This document shows positions 34,966-43,369 of a stretch of DNA of 64,000 nt, in pieces (the first letter of the stretch is position 1; each line of letters begins with the position of its first letter). The notes under the pieces are model-generated. The model saw nothing but the letters and a program-made list of their open reading frames with translations, was not told where the DNA came from and ran no database searches. Where the stretch lies: the NCBI RefSeq assembly GCF_002900365.1, contig NZ_CP025979.1, positions 2,542,001 to 2,606,000 of the forward strand. The letters are read 5' to 3'. Position numbers and translations under genes: made by a program. This stretch comes from Escherichia marmotae (lineage in GTDB: Bacteria; Pseudomonadota; Gammaproteobacteria; Enterobacterales; Enterobacteriaceae).

Positions 34966-35880
34966 TCACTCAAAATAGTCCATATCCAGTTTCGGCACCT
35001 TCAACAAACGTGAAGAAACCCCTACTTCGTTTTCGATCATTAAGTGCACCAGGCGTTCCCCATCAACCAACACCATCCCCTCGACGGATTGGGCAAAGTC
35101 ACGCGCCTGAGACGTAAATCCAGAAGTGGTAATAAAAACTCCACGTTTCGCTTTTTGCCCGGCCAGTGCGCCATAAAACGCCTGTAATTCTGGCCTGCCT
35201 ACAGTGTTCTGCCAACGTTTTGCCTGAACATAAACTTTCTCCAGGCCCAGTTTATCAAGCGAGATTACGCCATCAATACCACCATCTCCAGTACCGCCAA
35301 CACGCTGCAAATCATCACGGTGGCCGCCATACCCCAGGCGATGCAAAACATCCAGAACAATGACTTCAAAGCGCGAAGGAGAAACCTGCAATAAGTTTTC
35401 CAGAACCTCATCAGCCACCGCATCACGAAGTTCCTTTAGCGCCTGATCTAACCGATCGTCCGGGCTGCTCTTTGCCAGTTCTTCATGATCGGGAGTGTCG
35501 GCTTTTGGCTCTAAATCGACGGCATCCGGCTGTGACTTGAGTTTGACATTCGTAAAATCGAAGGCCAGATGGTTCGTCTCCTGCTCCGTCATTGGCTGGG
35601 GATGAGACGCAACCCAGTCAAAACCAGCGGGGGTTAGGCACCATTTGCCACGCGACAAACTCTGCGATAACCCGGCACGTTTTAAACGGTCATGCGCCCA
35701 GCCTGCACGATTTTTATAAACAAGTTGTCCGCTGGTAATGACTTTCGCTCGCTGGCTGTCATCCAGCCCTAATGCATCCGCGGCAGCCTCATGGACATCA
35801 CGCGCGGCTGCACCTTCCGGTTTTGTCGCCAGATAACGCAGAACAGGTTCAATAAATTTGTCATAGGTAGGAACCGTCAT
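34966..35880 (-). CDS. mrr: Mrr, type IV restriction endonuclease
   Basis: 304 residues. An N-terminal winged-helix DNA-binding domain (about residues 1-90) and a C-terminal Mrr-type PD-(D/E)xK nuclease domain with GGIDGVI and VYVQAKRW as the catalytic D...QxK motif. Cuts DNA carrying certain methylated adenine or cytosine marks and triggers SOS under high pressure. Left edge of the immigration control region; appears intact and nearly identical to K-12. Confidence 0.95.
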   Translation of the reverse strand: MTVPTYDKFIEPVLRYLATKPEGAAARDVHEAAADALGLDDSQRAKVITSGQLVYKNRAGWAHDRLKRAGLSQSLSRGKWCLTPAGFDWVASHPQPMTEQETNHLAFDFTNVKLKSQPDAVDLEPKADTPDHEELAKSSPDDRLDQALKELRDAVADEVLENLLQVSPSRFEVIVLDVLHRLGYGGHRDDLQRVGGTGDGGIDGVISLDKLGLEKVYVQAKRWQNTVGRPELQAFYGALAGQKAKRGVFITTSGFTSQARDFAQSVEGMVLVDGERLVHLMIENEVGVSSRLLKVPKLDMDYFE

Positions 35881-36067
35881 AGTACATCCTTGCAGAATCA
35901 GGTAGATGTTTTTCGGCTACTATAGCACTACAAAAATAGACGAACACGTTAGAAATGAGTCAGTTGCTGTGACCGCGGTCATTGCCCGGAAAGGTACAGA
36001 AAGCTAAGATGAGATGTTATGGGCCTTAAATATTTGGACAGGCCCACACAGCAATGGATTAATAACA

Positions 36068-39000
36068 ATGATGAATAAATCCAATTTTGAATTCCTGAAA
36101 GGCGTCAACGACTTCACTTATGCCATCGCCTGTGCGGCGGAAAATAACTACCCGGATGATCCCAACACGACGCTGATTAAAATGCGTATGTTTGGCGAAG
36201 CCACACCGAAACATCTTGGTCTGTTACTCAACATCCCCCCTTGTGAGAACCAACACGATCTCCTGCGCGAACTTGGCAAAATCGCCTTCGTTGATGACAA
36301 CATTCTCTCTGTATTCCACAAATTACGCCGCATTGGTAACCAGGCGGTGCACGAATATCATAACGATCTCGACGATGCCCAGATGTGCCTGCGACTCGGG
36401 TTCCGCCTGGCGGTCTGGTACTACCGTCTGGTCACTAAAGATTATGACTTCCCGGTGCCTGTGTTTGTATTGCCAGAACGTGGCGAGAACCTCTATCACC
36501 AGGAAGTGCTGACGCTAAAACAACAGCTTGAACAGCAGGCGCGAGAAAAAGCGCAGACTCAGGCAGAAGTCGAAGCGCAACAGCAGAAGCTGGTTGCTCT
36601 GAACGGCTATATCGCCATTCTGGAAGGCAAACAGCAGGAAACCGAAGCGCAAACCCGGGCTCGCCTTGCTGCACTGGAAGCGCAGCTCGCCGAGAAGAAC
36701 GCGGAGCTGGCCAAACAGACTGAACAGGAACGTAAGGCTTACCACAAAGAAATTACCGATCAGGCTATCAAGCGCACGCTCAACCTTAGCGAAGAAGAGA
36801 GCCGTTTTCTTATTGATGCCCAACTGCGTAAAGCAGGCTGGCAGGCCGACAGTAAAACCCTGCGCTTCTCCAAAGGCGCACGCCCTGAACCCGGCGTCAA
36901 TAAAGCCATTGCTGAATGGCCGACCGGGAAAGATGAAACGGGTAAACAGGGCTTTGCGGATTATGTGCTGTTTGTCGGCCTCAAACCCATCGCGGTGGTA
37001 GAGGCGAAACGTAACAATATCGACGTTCCTGCCAGGCTCAATGAGTCGTATCGCTACAGTAAATGTTTCGATAATGGCTTCCTGCGGGAAACCTTGCTTG
37101 AGCACTATTCACCGGATGAAGTGCATGAAGCGGTGCCGGAGTATGAAACCAGTTGGCAGGACACCAGCGGCCAACAACGGTTTAAAATCCCTTTCTGCTA
37201 CTCGACCAACGGGCGCGAATACCGCGCAGCGATGAAGACTAAAAGTGGCATCTGGTATCGCGACGTGCGTGATACCCGCAATATGTCGAAAGCCCTACCC
37301 GAGTGGCATCGCCCGGAAGAGCTGCTGGAAATGCTCGCCAGCGAACCGCAAAAACAGAATCAGTGGTTTGCCAATAACCCTGGCATGAGCGAGCTGGGCC
37401 TGCGTTATTATCAGGAAGATGCTGTCCGCGCGGTTGAAAAGGCAATCGTCAACGGTCAACAAGAGATCCTGCTGGCAATGGCGACCGGTACAGGTAAAAC
37501 CCGTACGGCGATCGCCATGATGTTCCGCCTGATCCAGTCCCAGCGTTTTAAACGCATTCTCTTCCTCGTTGACCGCCGTTCTCTTGGCGAACAGGCGCTG
37601 GGCGCGTTTGAAGATACACGTATTAACGGCGACACTTTCAACAGCATTTTCGACATTAAAGGGCTGACGGATAAATTCCCGGAAGACAGCACCAAAATTC
37701 ACGTAGCCACCGTACAGTCGCTGGTGAAACGCACCCTGCAATCAGATGAACCAATGCCGGTGGCCCGTTACGACTGTATCGTCGTTGACGAAGCGCATCG
37801 CGGCTACATTCTCGATAAAGAGCAGACCGAAGGCGAACTGCAGTTCCGCAGCCAACTGGATTACGTTTCTGCCTATCGTCGCGTTCTCGATCACTTCGAT
37901 GCGGTAAAAATCGCCCTCACCGCCACCCCGGCGCTGCATACGGTGCAGATTTTCGGCGAGCCGGTTTAGCGTTACACCTACCGTACCGCGGTTATCGACG
38001 GTTTTCTGATCGACCAGGATCCGCCGATTCAGATCACCACCCGCAACGCACAGGAGGGAGTTTATCTCTCCAAAGGCGAACAGGTAGAGCGCATCAGCCC
38101 GCAGGGGGAAGTGATCAACGACACCCTGGAAGACGATCAGGATTTTGAGGTCGCCGACTTTAACCGTGGTTTGGTGATCCCGGCGTTTAACCGCGCCGTC
38201 TGTAACGAACTCACCAACTACCTTGACCCGACCGGGTCACAAAAAACGCTGGTCTTCTGCGTCACCAATGCCCATGCCGATATGGTGGTGGAAGAGCTGC
38301 GTACCGCGTTCAAGAAAAAGTATCCGCAACTGGAGCACGACGCGATCATCAAGATCACCGGTGATGCCGATAAAGACGCGCGCAAAGTGCAGACCATGAT
38401 CACCCGCTTCAATAAAGAGCGGCTGCCCAATATCGTGGTGACCGTCGACCTGCTGACAACCGGCGTCGATATTCCGTCGATATGTAACATCGTGTTCCTG
38501 CGTAAAGTACGCAGCCGTATTCTGTACGAGCAGATGAAAGGCCGCGCCACGCGCTTATGCCCGGACGTGAATAAAACCAGCTTTAAGATTTTCGACTGCG
38601 TCGATATCTACAGCACGCTGGAGAGCGTCGACACCATGCGTCCGGTGGTGGTGCGTCCGAAGGTGGAACTGCAAACCCTGGTCAACGAAATTACCGATTC
38701 AGGAACCTATAAAATCACCGAAGCGGACGGCCGTAGCTTTGCCGAGCACAGCCATGAACAACTGGTGGCGAAGCTCCAGCGCATCATCGGCCTGGCCACG
38801 TTTAACCGTAACCGCAGCGAAACGATAGACAAACAGGTGCGTCGTCTGGATGAGCTATGCCAGGACGCGGCGGGCGTGAACTTTAACGGCTTCGCCTCGC
38901 GCCTGCGGGAAAAAGGGCCGCACTGGAGCGCCGAAGTCTTTAACAAACTGCCTGGCTTTATCGCCCGTCTGGAAAAGCTGAAAACCGACATCAACAACCT

Positions 39001-39555
39001 GAATAATGCGCCGATCTTCCTCGATATTGACGATGAAGTGGTGAGCGTAAAATCGCTGTACGGTGATTACGACACGCCGCAGGATTTCCTCGAAGCCTTT
39101 GACTCGCTGGTGCAACGTTCCCCGAACGCGCAACCGGCATTGCAGGCGGTGATCAATCGCCCGCGCGATCTCACCCGTAAAGGACTGGTCGAGCTACAGG
39201 AGTGGTTTGACCGCCAGCACTTTGAGGAATCTTCCCTGCGCAAAGCGTGGAAAGAGACGCGCAATGAAGATATCGCCGCGCGGCGGTGGGCGATGCGCTG
39301 AAACCGTTTGAGGAACGTGTCGATCACGCGCTGACGCGCATTAAGGGCGAAAACGACTGGAGCAGCGAGCAATTAAGCTGGCTCGATCGTTTAGCGCAGG
39401 CGCTGAAAGAGAAAGTGGTGCTCGACGACGATGTGTTCAAAACCGGCAACTTCCACCGTCGCGGCGGGAAGGCAATGCTGCAAAGAACCTTCGACGATAA
39501 TCTCGACAGCCTGCTCGATAAATTCAGCGATTATATTTGGGATGAACTCGCCTGA
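36068..39555 (+). pseudogene. hsdR: hsdR, type I restriction subunit, broken by amber codon and 25-bp deletion
   Basis: EcoKI-type (type IA) restriction/translocation subunit, normally about 1170 residues starting MMNKSNFEF. Preserved parts include the nuclease motif GFADYVLF...VVEAKR, the helicase Walker A ATGTGKTRT and DEAHRG. Two lesions: a TAG at 37967-37969 (codon 634, where K-12 has Tyr in EPVYRYTYR), and a frameshift near 39273-39282 where one copy of TCGCCGCGCG and about 15 bp beyond it are missing. The coding span is 25 nt shorter than a 1170-residue gene, matching deletion between two 10-bp direct repeats. Restriction should be lost; the first 633 residues include the nuclease and motif I/II of the motor only. 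Confidence 0.93.
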
Positions 39556-39559
39556 CACG

Positions 39560-39686
39560 TATACACTTCATCCTTCAGGCTGCCTCTGCGTTGGCTGCGC
39601 TCGTTCACCCCGGTCACGTACTTCTGTACGCTCCTGGGGATTCACTCGCTTGCCACCTTGATGCAACCTGAATGATTTTGTGTATA
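39560..39686. repeat. ERIC (IRU) element between hsdR and hsdM
   Basis: About 127 bp with ends ATACAC.../...GTGTAT in inverted orientation and the conserved ERIC core CTCCTGGGGATTCAC with its partner CGTTCACCCCGGTCACGTAC. Fills most of the 200-bp gap between hsdR and hsdM, close to where the separate hsdM promoter should be. Confidence 0.9.
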
Positions 39687-39755
39687 TTACCCCCGGCAAT
39701 TTCTTTTTCTGCGGCCCCGAACATGCGGGCCGCTGCTTAATTTACGGAACTCACA

Positions 39756-41345
39756 ATGAACAATAACGATCTGGTCGCCAAGCTGTGGAAGCTGTGCGAC
39801 AACCTGCGCGATGGCGGCGTTTCCTATCAAAACTACGTCAATGAACTCGCCTCGCTGCTGTTTTTGAAAATGTGTAAAGAGACCGGACAGGAAGCCGATT
39901 ACCTGCCGGAAGGCTACCGCTGGGATGACCTGAAATCGCGCATCGGCCAGGAGCAGTTGCAGTTCTACCGTAACCTGCTGGTACATCTGGGCGCCGACAA
40001 TCAAAAGCTGGTGCAGGCGGTATTCCAGAACGTCAACACAACCATTACCCAGCCAAAACAGTTGACCGAGCTGGTCAGCAATATGGATTCACTGGACTGG
40101 TACAACGGTGCGCACGGTAAGTCGCGCGATGACTTCGGCGATATGTACGAAGGGCTGTTGCAGAAGAACGCGAATGAAACCAAGTCTGGCGCAGGCCAGT
40201 ACTTCACCCCGCGTCCGCTGATTAAAACCATTATTCATCTGCTGAAACCGCAGCCGCGTGAAGTGGTGCAGGATCCGGCAGCAGGTACGGCGGGCTTTTT
40301 GATTGAAGCCGACCGCTACGTTAAGTCGCAAACCAATGATCTGGACGACCTTGATGGCGACACGCAGGATTTCCAGATCCACCGCGCGTTTATCGGCCTC
40401 GAACTGGTGCCCGGCACCCGTCGTCTGGCACTGATGAACTGCCTGCTGCACGATATTGAAGGCAACCTCGACCACGGCGGCGCAATCCGTCTGGGCAACA
40501 CTCTGGGTAGCGACGGTGAAAACCTGCCGAAGGCGCATATTGTCGCCACTAACCCGCCGTTTGGCAGCGCCGCAGGCACCAACATTACCCGCACCTTTGT
40601 TCACCCGACCAGTAACAAACAGTTGTGCTTTATGCAGCATATTATCGAAACGCTGCACCCCGGCGGTCGTGCGGCGGTGGTGGTGCCGGATAACGTGCTG
40701 TTTGAAGGCGGCAAAGGCACCGACATTCGTCGTGACCTGATGGATAAGTGTCATCTGCACACCATTCTGCGCCTGCCGACCGGTATTTTTTACGCGCAGG
40801 GCGTGAAGACCAACGTGCTGTTCTTCACCAAAGGCACGGTGGCGAACCCACATCAGGATAAGAACTGCACCGATGACGTGTGGGTGTACGACCTGCGTAC
40901 CAATATGCCGAGCTTTGGTAAACGCACGCCGTTTACCGACGAGCATTTGCAGCCGTTTGAGCGCGTGTATGGCGAAGACCCGCACGGTTTAAGCCCGCGT
41001 AGCGAAGGCGACTGGGAATTCGACGCAGAAAAAAGTGAAATTGCCGACAGCGAAGAGAACAAAAACACCGATCAGCATCTGGCCACCAGCCGCTGGCGCA
41101 AATTCAGCCGCGAGTGGATCCGCACCGCGAAATCCGATTCGTTGGATATCTCCTGGCTGAAAGATAAAGACAGCATTGATGCCGACAACCTACCGGAGCC
41201 GGATGTGTTAGCGGCAGAAGCGATGGGTGAGCTGGTGCAGGCGCTGGGCGAACTGGATGCGCTGATGCGTGAACTGGGGGCGAGCGATGAGGCGGATGCG
41301 CAGCGTCAGTTGCTGGAAGAAGCGTTTGGTGGGGTGAAGGAATGA
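39756..41345 (+). CDS. hsdM: HsdM, type IA adenine-N6 methyltransferase subunit
   Basis: 529 residues, same length as EcoKI HsdM and almost identical. SAM-binding DPAAGTAGF near residue 175, catalytic NPPF near residue 266, and an N-terminal HsdM_N helical domain. Forms M2S methyltransferase with HsdS, methylating adenines in the bipartite target. Overlaps the hsdS start by 4 bp (ATGA). Has no lesion, so modification is probably active although hsdR is dead. Confidence 0.96.
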   Translation: MNNNDLVAKLWKLCDNLRDGGVSYQNYVNELASLLFLKMCKETGQEADYLPEGYRWDDLKSRIGQEQLQFYRNLLVHLGADNQKLVQAVFQNVNTTITQPKQLTELVSNMDSLDWYNGAHGKSRDDFGDMYEGLLQKNANETKSGAGQYFTPRPLIKTIIHLLKPQPREVVQDPAAGTAGFLIEADRYVKSQTNDLDDLDGDTQDFQIHRAFIGLELVPGTRRLALMNCLLHDIEGNLDHGGAIRLGNTLGSDGENLPKAHIVATNPPFGSAAGTNITRTFVHPTSNKQLCFMQHIIETLHPGGRAAVVVPDNVLFEGGKGTDIRRDLMDKCHLHTILRLPTGIFYAQGVKTNVLFFTKGTVANPHQDKNCTDDVWVYDLRTNMPSFGKRTPFTDEHLQPFERVYGEDPHGLSPRSEGDWEFDAEKSEIADSEENKNTDQHLATSRWRKFSREWIRTAKSDSLDISWLKDKDSIDADNLPEPDVLAAEAMGELVQALGELDALMRELGASDEADAQRQLLEEAFGGVKE

Positions 41346-42754
41346 GTTCGGAGAAATTGCCGGAGGGGTGGGTTGAAACTCAGCTTGGGAAAATCATTGA
41401 ACTCAAATATGGAAAATCATTAGCTGCACCATCTCGCGATGGAAAAGATTTCCCTGTTTATGGTTCCAACGGCATAGTGGGAATGCATTCAGCCCCATTA
41501 ATAAATGGTGCGGGTTTAATAGTTGGAAGAAAAGGTTCATATGGTGTTGTGCAAAAATCAACAGGGCCATTTTTTCCTATAGATACCACCTACTATATCG
41601 ATGATTTATACAATCAACCCATTGATTATTGGTACTATTACTTAACCTTTTTACCGTTAACTAAATTAAATCGTTCTACCGCAATTCCAGGCCTAAACAG
41701 AGAGGATGCATATAATCTTAATATTGCCATCCCGCCACTTGCCGAACAAAAAATCATCGCAGAAAAACTCGATACGCTGCTGGCGCAAGTAGACAGCACC
41801 AAAGCACGTCTTGAGCAAATCCCACAAATCCTGAAACGTTTTCGGCAGGCGGTATTGGCTGCAGCGGTGAGTGGAAAATTAACTCAAGAATGGAGGAGTA
41901 ACAATAAGACTCTTGAGTCTGCTCAAGATTTGCTAAAACGCTGGTTAGATATTAGGGAAAATAATTTCATTAGCAACCAATATAATTTATTGGAAAATAA
42001 AAAGATAAAAAAAATCAAAAATTTTCCTAAGCCTCTTCAACCAGATACAACTACGGGCAATGAACTAGCAGTTCCTGAAGAATGGAAAATTGTCAGTGTT
42101 TCTCAATTCGCTGATTGTTTAGATAGTCAACGTATTCCAGTCAAAAAAGAAAACAGGATTGCATCTGAAGGGATCTATCCTTATTTTGGAGCCAATGGCG
42201 AAGTCGATCGGGTTGATGACTATATTTTTGATGGTGATTATGTTTTGGTGACAGAAGATGAAACTTTCTATGGAAGAGTAAAACCTATTGCCTACCGATT
42301 TACTGGGAAATGTTGGGTAAATAATCATGTACACATCTTGTCTGCGCCAACAAAAATAGCTAATGACTATTTATGTTATGCATTAATGTATTACAAAATA
42401 ATCCCTTGGTTAACTGGAACCACAGGTCGCGCCAAATTGACCCAAGGTGCGTTAAATGTTTTACCTATCGGACTACCTCCTGAGAGAGAAATTGAAGAAA
42501 TCGTTCGTCGCGTCGAGCAACTCTTCGCCTACGCCGACACCATAGAAAAACAGGTCAACAACGCCTTAGCCCGCGTCAACAACCTGACGCAATCCATTCT
42601 GGCAAAAGCGTTCCGTGGTGAACTCACCGCCCAGTGGCGGGCCGAAAACCCGGATTTAATCAGCGGTGAAAATAGCGCCGCTGCGTTGCTGGAAAAAATC
42701 AAAGCTGAACGCACGGCCAGCGGGGGTAAAAAAGCCTCGCGGAAAAAATCCTGA
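41342..42754 (+). CDS. hsdS: HsdS, type I specificity subunit with distinctive recognition domains
   Basis: 470 residues. Target recognition domain 1 spans roughly residues 5-130 and domain 2 roughly 240-380. The central conserved helix region (IPPLAEQKIIAEKLDTLL, 130-147) and the C-terminal conserved region (VEQLFAYADTIEKQ onward) are EcoKI-like, but both recognition domains are unrelated to the K-12 ones as I remember them. The DNA encoding both domains is markedly AT-rich compared with hsdM and the conserved parts, a mosaic pattern typical of domain exchange. Predicts a different bipartite target from EcoKI. Confidence 0.93.
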   Translation: MSSEKLPEGWVETQLGKIIELKYGKSLAAPSRDGKDFPVYGSNGIVGMHSAPLINGAGLIVGRKGSYGVVQKSTGPFFPIDTTYYIDDLYNQPIDYWYYYLTFLPLTKLNRSTAIPGLNREDAYNLNIAIPPLAEQKIIAEKLDTLLAQVDSTKARLEQIPQILKRFRQAVLAAAVSGKLTQEWRSNNKTLESAQDLLKRWLDIRENNFISNQYNLLENKKIKKIKNFPKPLQPDTTTGNELAVPEEWKIVSVSQFADCLDSQRIPVKKENRIASEGIYPYFGANGEVDRVDDYIFDGDYVLVTEDETFYGRVKPIAYRFTGKCWVNNHVHILSAPTKIANDYLCYALMYYKIIPWLTGTTGRAKLTQGALNVLPIGLPPEREIEEIVRRVEQLFAYADTIEKQVNNALARVNNLTQSILAKAFRGELTAQWRAENPDLISGENSAAALLEKIKAERTASGGKKASRKKS

Positions 42755-42767
42755 TCATTATTTTCTG

Positions 42768-42791
42768 GCGCACCTGTCTGGTGCGCTTTTT
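42768..42791 (+). terminator. Terminator of hsdMS
   Basis: GCGCACC, TGTCT loop, GGTGCGC and five T directly after; 13 bp past the hsdS stop codon. Confidence 0.85.
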
Positions 42792-42888
42792 ATTATTTCG
42801 CACCAATCATAACTCACACAAATATATTTAAATCATTCCAGAAATTGCCCATTTTATTCTATTTTTATCTGGACTTGCCCTGTGTTTA

Positions 42889-42904
42889 CTGTTGATATAT
42901 TCAG
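42889..42904. promoter_or_regulatory. LexA box of symE
   Basis: CTGTTGATATATTCAG fits CTG-N10-CAG with an AT-rich centre, 78 bp upstream of the symE start. symE is a known SOS gene. Confidence 0.8.
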
Positions 42905-42911
42905 GTATTTA

Positions 42912-42990
42912 GCGCGGTGCGGGTGTGCGCCAACACACCCGCGCCGCTGATCACAATCACTATTCCAGGAGAATAGCAGTTATGACTGAC
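42912..42990 (-). ncRNA. symR: SymR antisense RNA (approximate limits)
   Basis: In K-12 a 77-nt RNA antisense to the symE 5' region represses the toxin. The corresponding region here keeps a strong hairpin at 42919-42942 (GCGGGTGT/ACACCCGC), which would form the 3' end of SymR on the minus strand. Ends are by analogy, not determined from sequence. Confidence 0.45.
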
Positions 42991-43323
42991 ACGCATTCTA
43001 TTGCACAACCGTTCGAACCAGAAGTCTCCCCGGCAAATAACCGTCACGTTACCGTTGGTTATGTGAGCCGCTACCCGGATCACGCGCATATTCCCGCTCT
43101 CACGCTGAAAGGTCAGTGGCTCGAAGCCGCTGGTTTTGCCACCGGCACGGCGGTAGATGTCAAAGTGATGGAAGGCTGTATTATCCTCACCGCCCAACCA
43201 CCCGCCGCCGAAGAGAGCGAACTGATGCAGTCGCTGCGCCAGGTGTGCAAGCTGTCGGTACGTAAACAAAAGCAGGTGCAGGAGTTTATTGGGGTGATTG
43301 CGGGTAAACAGAAAGTCGCCTGA
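42982..43323 (+). CDS. symE: SymE, SOS-induced toxin of type I toxin-antitoxin system
   Basis: 113 residues starting MTDTHSIAQP, AbrB-fold-derived protein that condenses the nucleoid and affects RNA synthesis when overproduced. The middle motif ALTLKGQWLEAAGF is the family signature. Controlled by LexA and by the antisense RNA SymR overlapping its start. A frame extending upstream to 42925 is not supported. Sits between hsdS and the DUF262 gene inside the restriction cluster, as in K-12. Confidence 0.92.
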   Translation: MTDTHSIAQPFEPEVSPANNRHVTVGYVSRYPDHAHIPALTLKGQWLEAAGFATGTAVDVKVMEGCIILTAQPPAAEESELMQSLRQVCKLSVRKQKQVQEFIGVIAGKQKVA

Positions 43324-43330
43324 TACATTG

Positions 43331-43356
43331 ACCCGGTAGCGCCAGTGCTACCGGGT
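43331..43356. terminator. Bidirectional terminator between symE and the DUF262 gene
   Basis: ACCCGGTAGC and GCTACCGGGT form a 10-bp perfect stem with a 6-nt loop between two convergent stop codons. Confidence 0.8.
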
Positions 43357-43369
43357 ATTATTCGCCGCG

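Noticed and set aside
36014..36067. Upstream start for hsdR at 36014
   Set aside because: Gives the older 18-residue-longer form; the MMNKSNF start at 36068 is the better supported one.
42925..42981. N-terminal extension of symE
   Set aside because: It would begin inside the 5' untranslated hairpin used by SymR; the ATG at 42982 has the K-12 protein start and a GGAG site.
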